DNA of 57,193 nucleotides from Lacticaseibacillus hegangensis (GTDB lineage Bacteria > Bacillota > Bacilli > Lactobacillales > Lactobacillaceae): the NCBI RefSeq assembly GCF_003946465.1, contig NZ_RHOL01000018.1:1-57193 (forward strand). Direction: 5' to 3'. A program made the position numbers and the translations under genes. The notes under the pieces were generated by a model. That model made no database searches. It saw only the letters and a list, made by a program, of their open reading frames with translations, and was not told the DNA's origin. Of this stretch, positions 35,622 to 44,837 are shown in pieces; position 1 is the stretch's first letter; every line of letters begins with the position of its first letter.

Positions 35622-36317
35622 GTGGCGGCAACGATTCTTTTGGTGGAAGACGAGGCGGGGCTGATTTCGTACCTGGATTCTGAATTACATTTTGAGGGCT
35701 ACACGGTCCTGACGGCCCAGGACGGGCAGGCGGCCTGGGACACCTGGCAGACTAAGCAGGCGGCGATCGACCTGATTCTGTTGGACTGGATGATCCCCAA
35801 ACTGGACGGCCTGGAGGTCATGCGGCGCGTCCGCAAAACCTCGGACGTGCCGATTATGATGATGACAGCGCGTGATTACGTCGGGGATAAGGTGGCCGGG
35901 TTAGATAACGGAGCGGATGATTACATCACCAAGCCGTTTGAAATCGAGGAGCTGCTGGCGCGCATTCGCGTCCTGATTCGCCGCGGGCAAAAACTGGTGC
36001 CAGCCACTTACACGGTCGGGGATCTGGTGCTCGACACCAAGGCGCGTCAGGTGCGCCGCGCCGGTCAGCTCGCCCAGCTGACGCAGCGGGAGTATGACCT
36101 GCTGCTGGTGCTGATGCAGCACCGCGGGGCGGTCTGCTCGCGCGATCAGCTGCTTGACGCGGTGTGGGGTACCGAGTTTGATGGCCAGGCTAACATCGTG
36201 GATGTCTACGTCCGCTACCTTCGCCAGAAACTGGAGTGCCCTGGCGAACCGGCGCTGATCCAAACCGTGCGCGGGGTCGGCTACATGCTCGAAGAGGCAG
36301 CGGCCCATGCCAAATAG
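35622..36317 (+). CDS. OmpR/PhoB family response regulator
   Basis: A 231-residue two-component regulator. Receiver domain: acidic ED at 9-10, phosphoacceptor Asp55 in LILLDWMIPK, MMTARD and KPFEIEEL. C-terminal winged helix with LTQREYDLLLVLMQH and a TVRGVGYML ending. I choose GTG 35622, six bases after GAGGTG; the frame is open 20 codons further upstream. Its last 11 bases overlap the kinase gene. It lies directly upstream of the dlt operon, which suggests, but does not prove, control of cell-envelope charge or antimicrobial-peptide response. Confidence 0.93.
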   Translation: MAATILLVEDEAGLISYLDSELHFEGYTVLTAQDGQAAWDTWQTKQAAIDLILLDWMIPKLDGLEVMRRVRKTSDVPIMMMTARDYVGDKVAGLDNGADDYITKPFEIEELLARIRVLIRRGQKLVPATYTVGDLVLDTKARQVRRAGQLAQLTQREYDLLLVLMQHRGAVCSRDQLLDAVWGTEFDGQANIVDVYVRYLRQKLECPGEPALIQTVRGVGYMLEEAAAHAK

Positions 36318-37692
36318 GAGCAGCAGCGCTGTCCGGATGGCGCGCGCCTACAACGGGTTGATTATTGCCCTGATGGTGATGATCTTTGTTTCGGTGATCA
36401 GTGTGGTCGGCGGGCGCTTGATCAAAAACAAGCGCGATGACGCCGTGCAGGTGATGACGACGCTGCAGCACACGTTTGCCAACCACGAGCCCGACTGGGA
36501 CTACTGGCGCGACAACGCGCCGCTGAACACGCGGCTGACGTTTGTCCGCGTGCGGGTCCGCCAACCCGATGGGCAAGTGACCGATTACTACACGCGGCAC
36601 ACCAAGGATTTTCTCGAGGATAACTTCAGCACCTGGCCGCTGTTCTCAAACGTCCAGTATCAGCGCGGCCAGGGTGTTTACTACCATGTCCGCAAGGTGG
36701 TCGACCAAAGCGGCTGGCGAACGACGTATTCGGTGTGGCTCAGCTTGAATAATATGATCGAGATCTTCAAGCTGATCTTGTTGATGACGCTGTTGGTCAC
36801 GGCCGTTGGGGTGATCCTCGGGACGCTGGGGACCAAGTGGCTGGCTAAGCGGCTCAACCGCCCGCTGGTGGCGCTGACGCAGGCGACCAAGCAGATCACG
36901 GACCAGCCTGACTCGAGTTATCACGAGCGTCTGCCAGTACCTGAAGCGCCGCAGGAAGTGCGTGAACTGTCGCAGGAGTTCAACCGGCTGCTGCACTCGT
37001 TGAATGACCAGGTGATCCGCGACAACCAGTTCGTCTCCGACGCGTCGCACGAGTTGCGCACGCCGCTGACGGCCATCCGCGGGCACGTCGCGCTGCTGCG
37101 GCGCCACGGCCAGGCTCACCCCGAGCTGATCCCGGATTCCTTGGCCGTGATCGACGACGAATCAATGAAAATGCAAAAGCTGATCGAAAGCCTGCTGGCC
37201 CTGTCGCGCATGGATCACGCCGAGGTCCAGGTAGCCCCGTTTGACCTTGCCGGGCTGACCCGCCGCGTGGTCAGCCGCTTTTCGCCTCAAAGCAAGCAGA
37301 CGCTCAAAGTTGTGCTCCCTGAGCAGCTGCCGGTTCTCGCTAACGCGGAAAGCGTCGAGCACGCACTGTTATCTTTGCTTTCAAACGCCAACAAGTATGT
37401 GCCGGCTAACACTATTGTCACCGTGAGCGGCGAAAAAGTGGGCGGCCACGTCGAGCTCAGCGTGGCTGACCTGGGCCCCGGGATCCCGGACAGCGAAAAA
37501 AGCCACGTCTTTGACCGCTTTTTCCGGCTGGATGAATCCCGGTCCAAGGCCATTTCTGGCACCGGTTTGGGGCTGGCCATCACCCGCCGGCTGATCACAC
37601 TAAGCGGCGGGACGATTCGCGTGGTCGATAATCAGCCGCGCGGCAGCCGCTTCATCATTAATCTAAAAACACCGGATTCTGAAAATCTCTAA
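36307..37692 (+). CDS. Membrane sensor histidine kinase
   Basis: Partner of the preceding regulator, 461 residues. It has a helix at about 18-38, an extracellular domain of about 110 residues, a second helix (about 153-176), HAMP (177-232), the phosphoacceptor His248 in SDASHELRTPL, and an ATPase domain with NANKYVP, DLGPGIP, FDRFFR and GTGLGLAI. The size of the extracellular domain suggests direct sensing rather than a transporter-linked mechanism. ATG 36307 overlaps the regulator stop. A terminator follows at 37721. Confidence 0.93.
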   Translation: MPNRSSSAVRMARAYNGLIIALMVMIFVSVISVVGGRLIKNKRDDAVQVMTTLQHTFANHEPDWDYWRDNAPLNTRLTFVRVRVRQPDGQVTDYYTRHTKDFLEDNFSTWPLFSNVQYQRGQGVYYHVRKVVDQSGWRTTYSVWLSLNNMIEIFKLILLMTLLVTAVGVILGTLGTKWLAKRLNRPLVALTQATKQITDQPDSSYHERLPVPEAPQEVRELSQEFNRLLHSLNDQVIRDNQFVSDASHELRTPLTAIRGHVALLRRHGQAHPELIPDSLAVIDDESMKMQKLIESLLALSRMDHAEVQVAPFDLAGLTRRVVSRFSPQSKQTLKVVLPEQLPVLANAESVEHALLSLLSNANKYVPANTIVTVSGEKVGGHVELSVADLGPGIPDSEKSHVFDRFFRLDESRSKAISGTGLGLAITRRLITLSGGTIRVVDNQPRGSRFIINLKTPDSENL

Positions 37693-37713
37693 TGTGACCT
37701 TTAGAAACCGCTC

Positions 37714-37742
37714 CTGACCGAATAAGCAATGACCGCTACACT
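37714..37742 (+). promoter_or_regulatory. Candidate dlt promoter embedded in a terminator
   Basis: CTGACC (37714-37719), 17 bases, TACACT (37737-37742). The predicted start near 37749 falls in the descending arm of the hairpin at 37721-37763, so dlt transcripts starting here would escape it. Confidence 0.5.
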
Positions 37743-37763
37743 GTGGTCGTTGCTTATTTTTTT
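37721..37763 (+). terminator. Terminator between the kinase gene and dltX
   Basis: AATAAGCAATGACC pairs with GGTCGTTGCTTATT, followed by a T-run to 37763. It ends only about 8 bases before the dltX ribosome-binding site, leaving no space for a promoter after it. Confidence 0.88.
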
Positions 37764-37782
37764 ATGCCAAGGAGGCTTCCCG

Positions 37783-37920
37783 ATGAAACCATTCTTTGCC
37801 CGGCACGGCGTCCGGTTTGTGTTAAAAACGTTATTTTACGCCGTGGTGCTGCTGGCGCTGGTGTACCTGTACAGCTATCGCGGTGTTGCCGGTGGGCACT
37901 TTATCTATAACGAATTCTAG
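37783..37920 (+). CDS. dltX: DltX, small membrane protein of teichoic acid D-alanylation
   Basis: A 45-residue protein with one membrane helix (about 13-31) and the conserved short C-terminus ending GGHFIYNEF. DltX is required for D-alanylation in several Gram-positive bacteria, probably carrying D-alanine to the outer face with its C-terminal motif. It is the first gene of dltXABCD, starting at ATG 37783 after CAAGGAGG. Such a short gene is often missed. Confidence 0.93.
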   Translation: MKPFFARHGVRFVLKTLFYAVVLLALVYLYSYRGVAGGHFIYNEF

Positions 37921-37929
37921 GAGGCACCT

Positions 37930-39432
37930 ATGAAATCTCTGATCGAAATCATTGATGAGATCGCCCTGTCCCATCCCGACTGGCCCGCAGTCAACACGCT
38001 CGGCGACCTCAAAACCTACGGCGAGCTCAAGGCCGCCTCAGACGGTATCGCCGCTGCGCTGCAGGCGCAAAGGCTCCCCGCCAAGGCGCCGCTGATGGTG
38101 TACTGCGACCAAAGCTTCACCGCGGTCGCCACGTTTTTGGGCTGCGTGAAGGCGGGTCATGCCTACATTCCGGTCGGCAGCCACTCACCTAACGACCGCC
38201 TGACCATGATCGAGGAAATCGCGCATCCGGCACTGGTGCTGGCGACGATCCCGCTGCCGTTGACACTGCAGACCAAGACCGTCGAAGCGGCTCAATTACG
38301 CGAAATGATGACCACGGCGCCGGTGGAGAACGCGGCGCTTGCGGCAGACGATAATTTTTACATCATCTTCACCAGCGGGACGACCGGGCAGCCCAAGGGG
38401 GTGCAGATCTCGCACGCCAACCTGATCTCGTTTGTGTCCTGGATGGCGAGCTTCAAACTGCCGCGCCGGCCGCGGATGCTGGCCCAGGCGCCGTTTTCCT
38501 TCGACCTGTCGGTGATGTCCCTGTACCCGACACTGACGTCCGGTGGCTGCCTGCAGATCCTGCCCAAGGAGAAAACGGACAACCTGAAGGCACTGTTTGA
38601 AACGCTGCCGCATGTGCCGGTCGACGTCTGGGTCTCAACGCCCAGCTTTGTCGACATTTGCCTGTTGTCGCCGCTGTTTGACGCGACCGCTTATCCTGCG
38701 CTCAAGCAGTTTTACTTCTGCGGCGAGGAGCTGACCCACGCGACCGCCGAAAAGTTGCGCCAGCGCTTCCCGCAGGCCAAGCTCTACAACACCTACGGGC
38801 CAACGGAGGCCACCGTGGCGGTGACGGCGATTCAGATCACGGATGCCGTGCTGGCCGATTACCCGCGGCTGCCAATTGGTTACGCCAAGCCCGACACCAC
38901 GATGACGCTCGTGCCCGGCACCGTTCGCGAGGAGGACGATCAGCAGGTCGGCGAGCTGGAGATTATCGGCCCCAGCATCTCCAAGGGGTACCTGAACCGG
39001 CCGGAGAAAACTGCGGCGGCGTTCACCGAAGAACACGGCATGCGCGGCTATCGCACTGGGGACTTGGGCACGATTGCCGAGGACGGGCTGATTTTCTACC
39101 GCGGCCGGACCGATTTTCAAATCAAGCTCAACGGCTACCGCATCGAGCTGGAGGAAGTCGATCACTACCTCAACCAGGCGCCGATGATCCACCAGGCCGT
39201 CGCCGTGCCGAAGTACAACGCCGAGCATAAGGTCCAGCAGATGCTGGCCTATGTTGTGCCAGCGGCAGGCGAGGAAGGCGGGCTGGCGTTGACCAAGAAA
39301 ATTCGGGCGCATCTGCAGCAGGTGATGATGCCCTACATGATCCCACAGCGTTTCATCTACAAGGACAGTCTGCCGCTGACGCAAAACGGTAAGGTCGCGG
39401 TCAAGGCGCTCATCAGTGAGGTCAATGCCTAA
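37930..39432 (+). CDS. dltA: D-alanine--[D-alanyl carrier protein] ligase
   Basis: Activates D-alanine with ATP and loads it on the carrier protein DltC in the cytoplasm. It is a 500-residue adenylate-forming enzyme with FTSGTTGQPKG, NTYGPTEAT, YRTGDLG, and the C-terminal catalytic lysine region LTQNGKV. The start ATG follows TAGGAGGCACC, nine bases after dltX. Its stop overlaps the dltB start (TAATG). Confidence 0.96.
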   Translation: MKSLIEIIDEIALSHPDWPAVNTLGDLKTYGELKAASDGIAAALQAQRLPAKAPLMVYCDQSFTAVATFLGCVKAGHAYIPVGSHSPNDRLTMIEEIAHPALVLATIPLPLTLQTKTVEAAQLREMMTTAPVENAALAADDNFYIIFTSGTTGQPKGVQISHANLISFVSWMASFKLPRRPRMLAQAPFSFDLSVMSLYPTLTSGGCLQILPKEKTDNLKALFETLPHVPVDVWVSTPSFVDICLLSPLFDATAYPALKQFYFCGEELTHATAEKLRQRFPQAKLYNTYGPTEATVAVTAIQITDAVLADYPRLPIGYAKPDTTMTLVPGTVREEDDQQVGELEIIGPSISKGYLNRPEKTAAAFTEEHGMRGYRTGDLGTIAEDGLIFYRGRTDFQIKLNGYRIELEEVDHYLNQAPMIHQAVAVPKYNAEHKVQQMLAYVVPAAGEEGGLALTKKIRAHLQQVMMPYMIPQRFIYKDSLPLTQNGKVAVKALISEVNA

Positions 39433-40640
39433 TGCTGAACCTACAACCTTACGCGGATCCGCAGTACTTCCTGCTCCTGATGCTGGGGCTGCTCCCGGTC
39501 ATGATCGGGTTGTACCACGGGCGCCGCTTCAAAACGTACGAAACCCTGATTTCACTGCTGTTTATCATCCTGATGTTCACCGGCGCCAAGTGGCAGCAAG
39601 GCGTGGCGCTGATCGGATACATACTGTGGCAGCTGGCCATCGTGTTCGGCTACTTGCATTACCGCAAGCAGCGTAATCAAACAGGGGTGTTTGTGCTCAC
39701 CGTTTTGCTCAGCATCCTGCCGCTGGTCATCGTGAAGGTGACCCCGGCTGTCGTACTGCACCCGTCGCTGCTGGGTTTTCTGGGGATCTCGTATCTGACC
39801 TTCAAGGCGGTGCAGGTGATCATGGAGCTGCGCGACGGCACGATGAAGGACGTTGAGCTGATGCCATTTCTGCGGTTCATGCTGTTCATGCCGGTCATCT
39901 CCAGCGGCCCGATCGACCGCTACCGGCGTTTCCAAAAAGACTACGAGCAGGTGCCCGAACGGACGCAGTATTTAGGAATGCTGGAACGCGCAATTTGGTA
40001 CCTGTTCCTGGGCTTCTTTTACAAGTACATGCTCGGCTACCTGTTTGGCACGGTACTGCTGCCGCGCATCGAGTTTTCGGCGCTGGCCGCGCGGCACATG
40101 TACTGGCTGGGCCTCAGCCCGGCGCTGATCGGCGTCGCCTTCGTCTACTCGATGTACCTGTTCTTTGATTTTGCCGGGTACTCGCTGTTTGCCGTCGCCA
40201 CCAGTCTGGTGATGGGGATCGACACGCCGATGAACTTCAACCGGCCGTTTCAGGCGCATAACATCAAGGATTTCTGGAATCGCTGGCACATGACCCTGTC
40301 GTTTTGGTTCCGCGACTTCATTTTCATGCGCGTGACCTTCTTCATCATGAAGCACAAGCTGATCAAAAACCCGATCCGGGTCTCCCAGGTCGCCTACCTG
40401 ATCAACTTCCTGATCATGGGCTTCTGGCACGGGGTGACCTGGTACTACATCGTTTATGGCCTGTTTCACGCCTGCGCGATTATCATCAACGACATCTGGC
40501 TGCGCTTCAAGAAAAAGCACCGCAAGCAGCTACCGCACAACCGCTGGACCGAGGCTTTGGCCATCGCGACCACCTTCTGCGTCGTCTGCTTCAGCTTCCT
40601 GATCTTTTCGGGATTTTTGAATACGTTGTGGTTTAAGTAA
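39432..40640 (+). CDS. dltB: D-alanyl transfer protein DltB (MBOAT family)
   Basis: Integral membrane O-acyltransferase, 402 residues, about 11 helices, that passes D-alanine from DltC across the membrane toward teichoic acids. MBOAT features are NFNRPFQAHNIKDFWNRWHMTLSFW and the catalytic histidine in MGFWHGVTWYYI. ATG 39432 overlaps the dltA stop. Confidence 0.96.
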   Translation: MLNLQPYADPQYFLLLMLGLLPVMIGLYHGRRFKTYETLISLLFIILMFTGAKWQQGVALIGYILWQLAIVFGYLHYRKQRNQTGVFVLTVLLSILPLVIVKVTPAVVLHPSLLGFLGISYLTFKAVQVIMELRDGTMKDVELMPFLRFMLFMPVISSGPIDRYRRFQKDYEQVPERTQYLGMLERAIWYLFLGFFYKYMLGYLFGTVLLPRIEFSALAARHMYWLGLSPALIGVAFVYSMYLFFDFAGYSLFAVATSLVMGIDTPMNFNRPFQAHNIKDFWNRWHMTLSFWFRDFIFMRVTFFIMKHKLIKNPIRVSQVAYLINFLIMGFWHGVTWYYIVYGLFHACAIIINDIWLRFKKKHRKQLPHNRWTEALAIATTFCVVCFSFLIFSGFLNTLWFK

Positions 40641-40649
40641 GGCTGCGAA

Positions 40650-40669
40650 GCGGGGCGGTTTTAGCCCGC
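40650..40669 (+). repeat. Intra-operon stem-loop between dltB and dltC
   Basis: GCGGGGC and GCCCGC pair around a GGTTTTA loop, with a bulged G. No U-tract follows. Similar wording (GGCTGCGAA then CGGTTTTAGC and GAGCGCG) occurs at 56237-56310. It may alter mRNA stability so that dltC is made in larger amount. Confidence 0.5.
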
Positions 40670-40721
40670 CGAGCGCGACTAGGTGCACTCACTATCTTTT
40701 CAACAAAAGGAGAACTCAATC

Positions 40722-40955
40722 ATGGATAAAAAAGCTACTGTACTCTCAATTTTGAACGATCTCACCGGTGAGGACTTCACCAACAACCTGGACGAAGACT
40801 TATTTGCCTCGGGCCTGATCGACTCGATGGACACGGTGCAACTGCTGCTTCAGCTGCAATCCCAACTGGGGATGGACGTGCCGGTGTCCGAGTTTGACCG
40901 CAACCAGTGGAACACGCCAGCCAAGATCATCAAGAAAGCCGAGGACGCGGACTAA
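40722..40955 (+). CDS. dltC: D-alanyl carrier protein
   Basis: A 77-residue acyl-carrier-like protein with the phosphopantetheine attachment serine in [10 protein letters not shown] (Ser35). It carries D-alanine as a thioester from DltA to the DltB membrane site. ATG 40722 lies after AAAGGAG. The stop overlaps the dltD start (TAATGA). An open frame from 40683 has no start signal. Confidence 0.96.
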   Translation: MDKKATVLSILNDLTGEDFTNNLDEDLFASGLIDSMDTVQLLLQLQSQLGMDVPVSEFDRNQWNTPAKIIKKAEDAD

Positions 40956-42205
40956 TGACAAGGCGCCTCTGGCAGATTTTTGGCCCGGTCATCCTGGCCG
41001 CCTTGCTGGTGGTCGGCATTTTGCTGGCCCCGCTGCCAAATGGTCACATCAGTAAAACGCGGCTGCAGGCGGATGCGGTCTCCCTGTCGCCGAATGTCCT
41101 TGGCGGCGCCAGGGTCAAAGCGCAGGCGCTGGCCCAGCATTACGTGCCCTTTTTGGGCTCGTCGGAGCTGGCGCGGATGGACCCGTTCCACCCGTCGACG
41201 CTGGCCGCCAAGTACCACCGGCCATACCAGCCGCTGCTTTTGGGCAATCCGGGCACCCAGTCGCTGACCCATTTTGTGGACGACCAGTCTGAACTTAACC
41301 AGCTCAAAGGCAAGAAAGTCGTCTTCATCGTGTCGATGCAATGGTTTACCAGGCAGGGGCAGATCCCGGCGGCCTTCGACATGTATTACTCGCCGCTTCA
41401 GCTTTCCACCTGGCTGCTGCGGGCGAAGGGGAACGTTGCCGACCGGTATGCGGCCCGCCGCCTGCTCCAAATGAATGCCCCGGCCAAAAGCACGCTCGAC
41501 CGGCAATCGCTGTATCAAATTGCCGCTGGGCGGCCAGTGAGGGGCTGGGCGCGGCTGGCGCTTCAGGCACGGCTGCGCATGCTGAACAATGAGGATCAGC
41601 TGTTTTCCCGGTTCACGCATTCGACCAATTGGCGGAGGATCAAAGACGGGGAAAAGCAGCTGCCGGCTAAGGATGAGCCGCAACAACTGGAACAACTCGC
41701 TGGCAAAATCGCCAAGAATAAGACTAAGCACAATCGGTTAGGGATTGACGATACTTTTTACCGCCAGCGCCTTGGGCATGGCAAGCTGGCCTCACTCCGC
41801 GGCAGTCAGCGTCACTTCGAGTACCGGTACGGGCCGGAGTACGGTGATTTTGAACTGCTGTTGCAGCAATTTGCGAAAAATCACACGACGGTCCAGTTCA
41901 TCATTCCGCCGATCAACGCCAAGTGGGCGGCATACACTGGGCTGCCAATGGGGAACTATGCGCAAGCGGTCGCCAAGCTGAAGTACCAGCTCGCCAGTCA
42001 AGGGTTTACACACGTTGAGGACCTGAGCCGAGACGGCGGACAGCCTTACTTCATGCAGGACACGATCCACTTGGGCTGGCGCGGCTGGCTGGCGGTCGAC
42101 CAGACCGTTGACCCGTTTTTGACCCAGCCGCAGCCGGCGGAACACTACCACCTGAATGATGCGTTTTTTGGCACCACTTGGGCGAACACGACTAATGTGA
42201 GGTAA
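40955..42205 (+). CDS. dltD: D-alanyl-lipoteichoic acid biosynthesis protein DltD
   Basis: A 416-residue membrane-anchored protein: N-terminal helix (about 9-26), then an extracellular SGNH-like domain with FLGSSELARMDPFHPS (catalytic Ser in GSSEL) and a C-terminal catalytic pair near IHLGWRGWL. It completes D-alanine transfer to lipoteichoic acid. The start is ATG 40955, coupled to dltC. Confidence 0.95.
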   Translation: MTRRLWQIFGPVILAALLVVGILLAPLPNGHISKTRLQADAVSLSPNVLGGARVKAQALAQHYVPFLGSSELARMDPFHPSTLAAKYHRPYQPLLLGNPGTQSLTHFVDDQSELNQLKGKKVVFIVSMQWFTRQGQIPAAFDMYYSPLQLSTWLLRAKGNVADRYAARRLLQMNAPAKSTLDRQSLYQIAAGRPVRGWARLALQARLRMLNNEDQLFSRFTHSTNWRRIKDGEKQLPAKDEPQQLEQLAGKIAKNKTKHNRLGIDDTFYRQRLGHGKLASLRGSQRHFEYRYGPEYGDFELLLQQFAKNHTTVQFIIPPINAKWAAYTGLPMGNYAQAVAKLKYQLASQGFTHVEDLSRDGGQPYFMQDTIHLGWRGWLAVDQTVDPFLTQPQPAEHYHLNDAFFGTTWANTTNVR

Positions 42206-42209
42206 TTGG

Positions 42210-43403
42210 ATGAGAAGTGCGCAACATCAAAAACGCCACATACAGGCGGTTCGCTTGCGCCTGGCGGTCCTTGCGATTACAGCCATCTGCTTGCTTGGCG
42301 CGGGGTTTGCCCTGGGCCGCGTAACGGCACCCAAAACGGCGGCCAAAGCGCCCGCTCAGGTGCACCGCGGCCGGTCCGCAGCTAAGCGCGCTGCCGCGAA
42401 GACGGTGTCTGCGGTGCCGCGAGCCATTAACCCCAATATTGAACAAACGCTGAAAACGAATCTGCAGGCCCAGAATTTTTCCGGCACAGCGATTGTGATC
42501 AAGCACGATAAGCTGGTCGCTTCGGTGAGCCTGGGGCAGGCGAGTGTGAAAAGGCACCTCGCCAACCGTGAGGACACCATGTTTGAAATTGATTCGCTGC
42601 AGAAAAGCCTGACTGCAGGCCTGGTGATGCGGCTGATCGACGCGGGCAAGCTGAAGCTGACCACGCCGATTGGGGATTACTACCCGCGCTTCAAGCGCGT
42701 GCCGCAGCTGACGGTGGGGGCACTGCTGCAAATGCATTCCGGGCTCAAACAGGCCCCGATGGCCACGCCGCACTACCAGTCGGACGCACAGTTGGTCGAT
42801 TATGTCGCCAGACACCTGACCTTCGTCCCTAAGCAGTTCGGGACTTGGGCCTACACGCCCGCGAACTATGTCCTCATGGCGGGCATCGTGGAACAAATCA
42901 CCGGGCAGTCGTATGAGGCGCTTTTCAAACAGACCTATATCGACCGGCTTCACCTGAAGCAGACTGTGATGGCATACCAGCTGGACCCGACGAGCAACTA
43001 CGCCTCGGGGTATCTTCTTCAAGGTGCCAACCCTTACGCGACGCAGCAGCTGACCAGCCTTGACCAGATGCACGCTGAACTCGGTACTGGGCAAGTCTAC
43101 ATGAGTGCGCTGGACTTCTACCGAGCGACGCGCTCATTGGTGACCGGCAGTTTGCTCAAAGGAAGCCGGGCACAAATCTATCGCCCGGGCACGCCTGCCT
43201 TGATGTATGACGGCGGGTTTTATCAAAATGTGCCCGGTTTCCTGCGTGCCAACGGGTCTGGCTACGGGTACATGACCACACTGCAGCTGTCGGTAGATGG
43301 GAAAGACGCCGTGGTGATCCTGGGCAATGTGCAGGGCCGCAATCGCAATGCGATCAATGACCTGGCCGGACAGCTCCGGCAGCAGTTTCTGACCACAAAA
43401 TAA
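42210..43403 (+). CDS. Serine hydrolase of the beta-lactamase/PBP4* (class C-like) family
   Basis: A 397-residue exported or membrane-anchored protein: signal anchor (about 12-33), Ala/Arg-rich linker, then a penicillin-binding fold with the SxxK motif SLQK in FEIDSLQKSLTAGL and YTPANYVLMAGIVEQITGQSYE around the second active-site motif. Such proteins act as D-aminopeptidases, carboxypeptidases or esterases of wall polymers. It begins four bases after dltD and is probably in the dlt transcript, so a role in teichoic acid or D-alanine turnover is plausible. A terminator follows. Confidence 0.85.
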   Translation: MRSAQHQKRHIQAVRLRLAVLAITAICLLGAGFALGRVTAPKTAAKAPAQVHRGRSAAKRAAAKTVSAVPRAINPNIEQTLKTNLQAQNFSGTAIVIKHDKLVASVSLGQASVKRHLANREDTMFEIDSLQKSLTAGLVMRLIDAGKLKLTTPIGDYYPRFKRVPQLTVGALLQMHSGLKQAPMATPHYQSDAQLVDYVARHLTFVPKQFGTWAYTPANYVLMAGIVEQITGQSYEALFKQTYIDRLHLKQTVMAYQLDPTSNYASGYLLQGANPYATQQLTSLDQMHAELGTGQVYMSALDFYRATRSLVTGSLLKGSRAQIYRPGTPALMYDGGFYQNVPGFLRANGSGYGYMTTLQLSVDGKDAVVILGNVQGRNRNAINDLAGQLRQQFLTTK

Positions 43404-43439
43404 AATTAGGACCCTGCAACTGAGCAGGGTCCTAATTTT
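43402..43439. terminator. Bidirectional terminator of the dlt operon and argGH
   Basis: A perfect 16-bp stem (arms 43402-43417 and 43424-43439), AAAATT at one end and AATTTT at the other, between convergent genes. Confidence 0.95.
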
Positions 43440-43451
43440 GACTTCGTATGA

Positions 43452-44837
43452 TCAGTGGTGCGCGGCAATGATCTGCTTGGCGCGCGCCACTTCTTTGTTG
43501 ACGTTGGTGACGGCCGTGCCGCCGAGGCTGGTGCGGCGATTGACCGCGGCCTCAGACGTCAGTTCTTGGTAAACGTCCTCTTGGATCTGCGGGGCAGCGT
43601 CCTGAAGCTCGCTCAGCGGCATATCCTGCAGGCTCTGGTGCGTTTCGATGCCGTGCAGGACCAACTTGCCGACGATGCCGTGGGCGGTGCGGAACGGCAT
43701 GCCCTTGGTCGCCAGGTAGTCGGCCAGCTCGGTGGCGTTGCTGAAGTCGTTCTTGGTCGCATCGTGCATTTTTTCCTTGTGGACCTTCACGGATTCCAGC
43801 ATGCCGGCGAAAATATGCAGCGAGCCTAGGATCGTGTTGTAGGTGTCGAACACGGGCTCCTTGTCCTCCTGCATGTCCTTGTTATAGGCCAGCGGCAGGC
43901 TCTTCATCGTGGTGAGCAGGCCCATCAAGGCGCCGTACACGCGGCCGGTTTTGCCCCGGACCAACTCGGCGAAGTCGGCGTTCTTCTTCTGCGGCATGAT
44001 CGAGCTGCCGGTGGCGAACTTGTCGTCCATTTCGATGTAGTTGAACTCGTAGGTGCACCAGAGGATCAGCTCTTCGGCTAGCCGACTCAGGTGTTCCATC
44101 AGGATCGCGGCGTTGCTCAGAAATTCCAGGGCAAAGTCACGGTCGGACACGGCGTCAAGGCTGTTATGGTATACCTGATCGAAGCCGAGCTCTTCGGCGA
44201 CGTACTCGCGGTCGATGGGGAAGGTGGTGCCGGCCAGTGCGGCGGCGCCCAGCGGCAGCATATCCGTGTGCTTCTGGTTGAATTCGAAGCGTTCATAGTC
44301 GCGCTGCAGCATTTCAAAATATGCCAGCAGGTAGTGCCCGTAGGTGATCGGTTGGGCGTGCTGCATGTGGGTGTAGCCCGGCATGATGGTGCCGGCGTTT
44401 TCCTCGGCCTTTTCCACCAGCACGGTTTGCAGGTTGGTGATGGCTTCCTTGATCTCTGGCAGGCGGTTCTTCAGCCACAGGTGAAAGTCGGTGGCCACCT
44501 GATCGTTGCGAGAACGCGCGGTGTGCAGCTTGCCGGCGACCGGGCCGATCAGGTCGGTCAAAAGGCTCTCCATGTTCAGGTGGATGTCTTCGTTTTCAAC
44601 GGTGAAGTGCAGCTCGCCGGCCTCAAGCTTTTGCATTAACGTGTTAAGGCCGTCTTCGATGGTCTTGGCGTCTTCCGCGGGGATGATGGCCTGTTTGCCG
44701 AGCATTTTAACATGGGCGATGGAGGCGGTCAGGTCTTCTTTGGCCATTTGCTGGTCAAAAGAGATCGACGCGCCGAACTTATCGACCCATTCGGCCGCCT
44801 TGGCGGTAAACCGGCCGCCCCAGAGCTTATCGGTCAT
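43452..44837 (-). CDS. argH: Argininosuccinate lyase
   Basis: Last step of arginine synthesis: argininosuccinate to arginine and fumarate. 461 residues, with the fumarase/ASL signature [12 protein letters not shown] and [17 protein letters not shown]. Its ATG overlaps the argG stop by one base. Homologous enzymes are homotetramers. No ARG box was recognised upstream of argG. Confidence 0.96.
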   Translation of the reverse strand: MTDKLWGGRFTAKAAEWVDKFGASISFDQQMAKEDLTASIAHVKMLGKQAIIPAEDAKTIEDGLNTLMQKLEAGELHFTVENEDIHLNMESLLTDLIGPVAGKLHTARSRNDQVATDFHLWLKNRLPEIKEAITNLQTVLVEKAEENAGTIMPGYTHMQHAQPITYGHYLLAYFEMLQRDYERFEFNQKHTDMLPLGAAALAGTTFPIDREYVAEELGFDQVYHNSLDAVSDRDFALEFLSNAAILMEHLSRLAEELILWCTYEFNYIEMDDKFATGSSIMPQKKNADFAELVRGKTGRVYGALMGLLTTMKSLPLAYNKDMQEDKEPVFDTYNTILGSLHIFAGMLESVKVHKEKMHDATKNDFSNATELADYLATKGMPFRTAHGIVGKLVLHGIETHQSLQDMPLSELQDAAPQIQEDVYQELTSEAAVNRRTSLGGTAVTNVNKEVARAKQIIAAHH

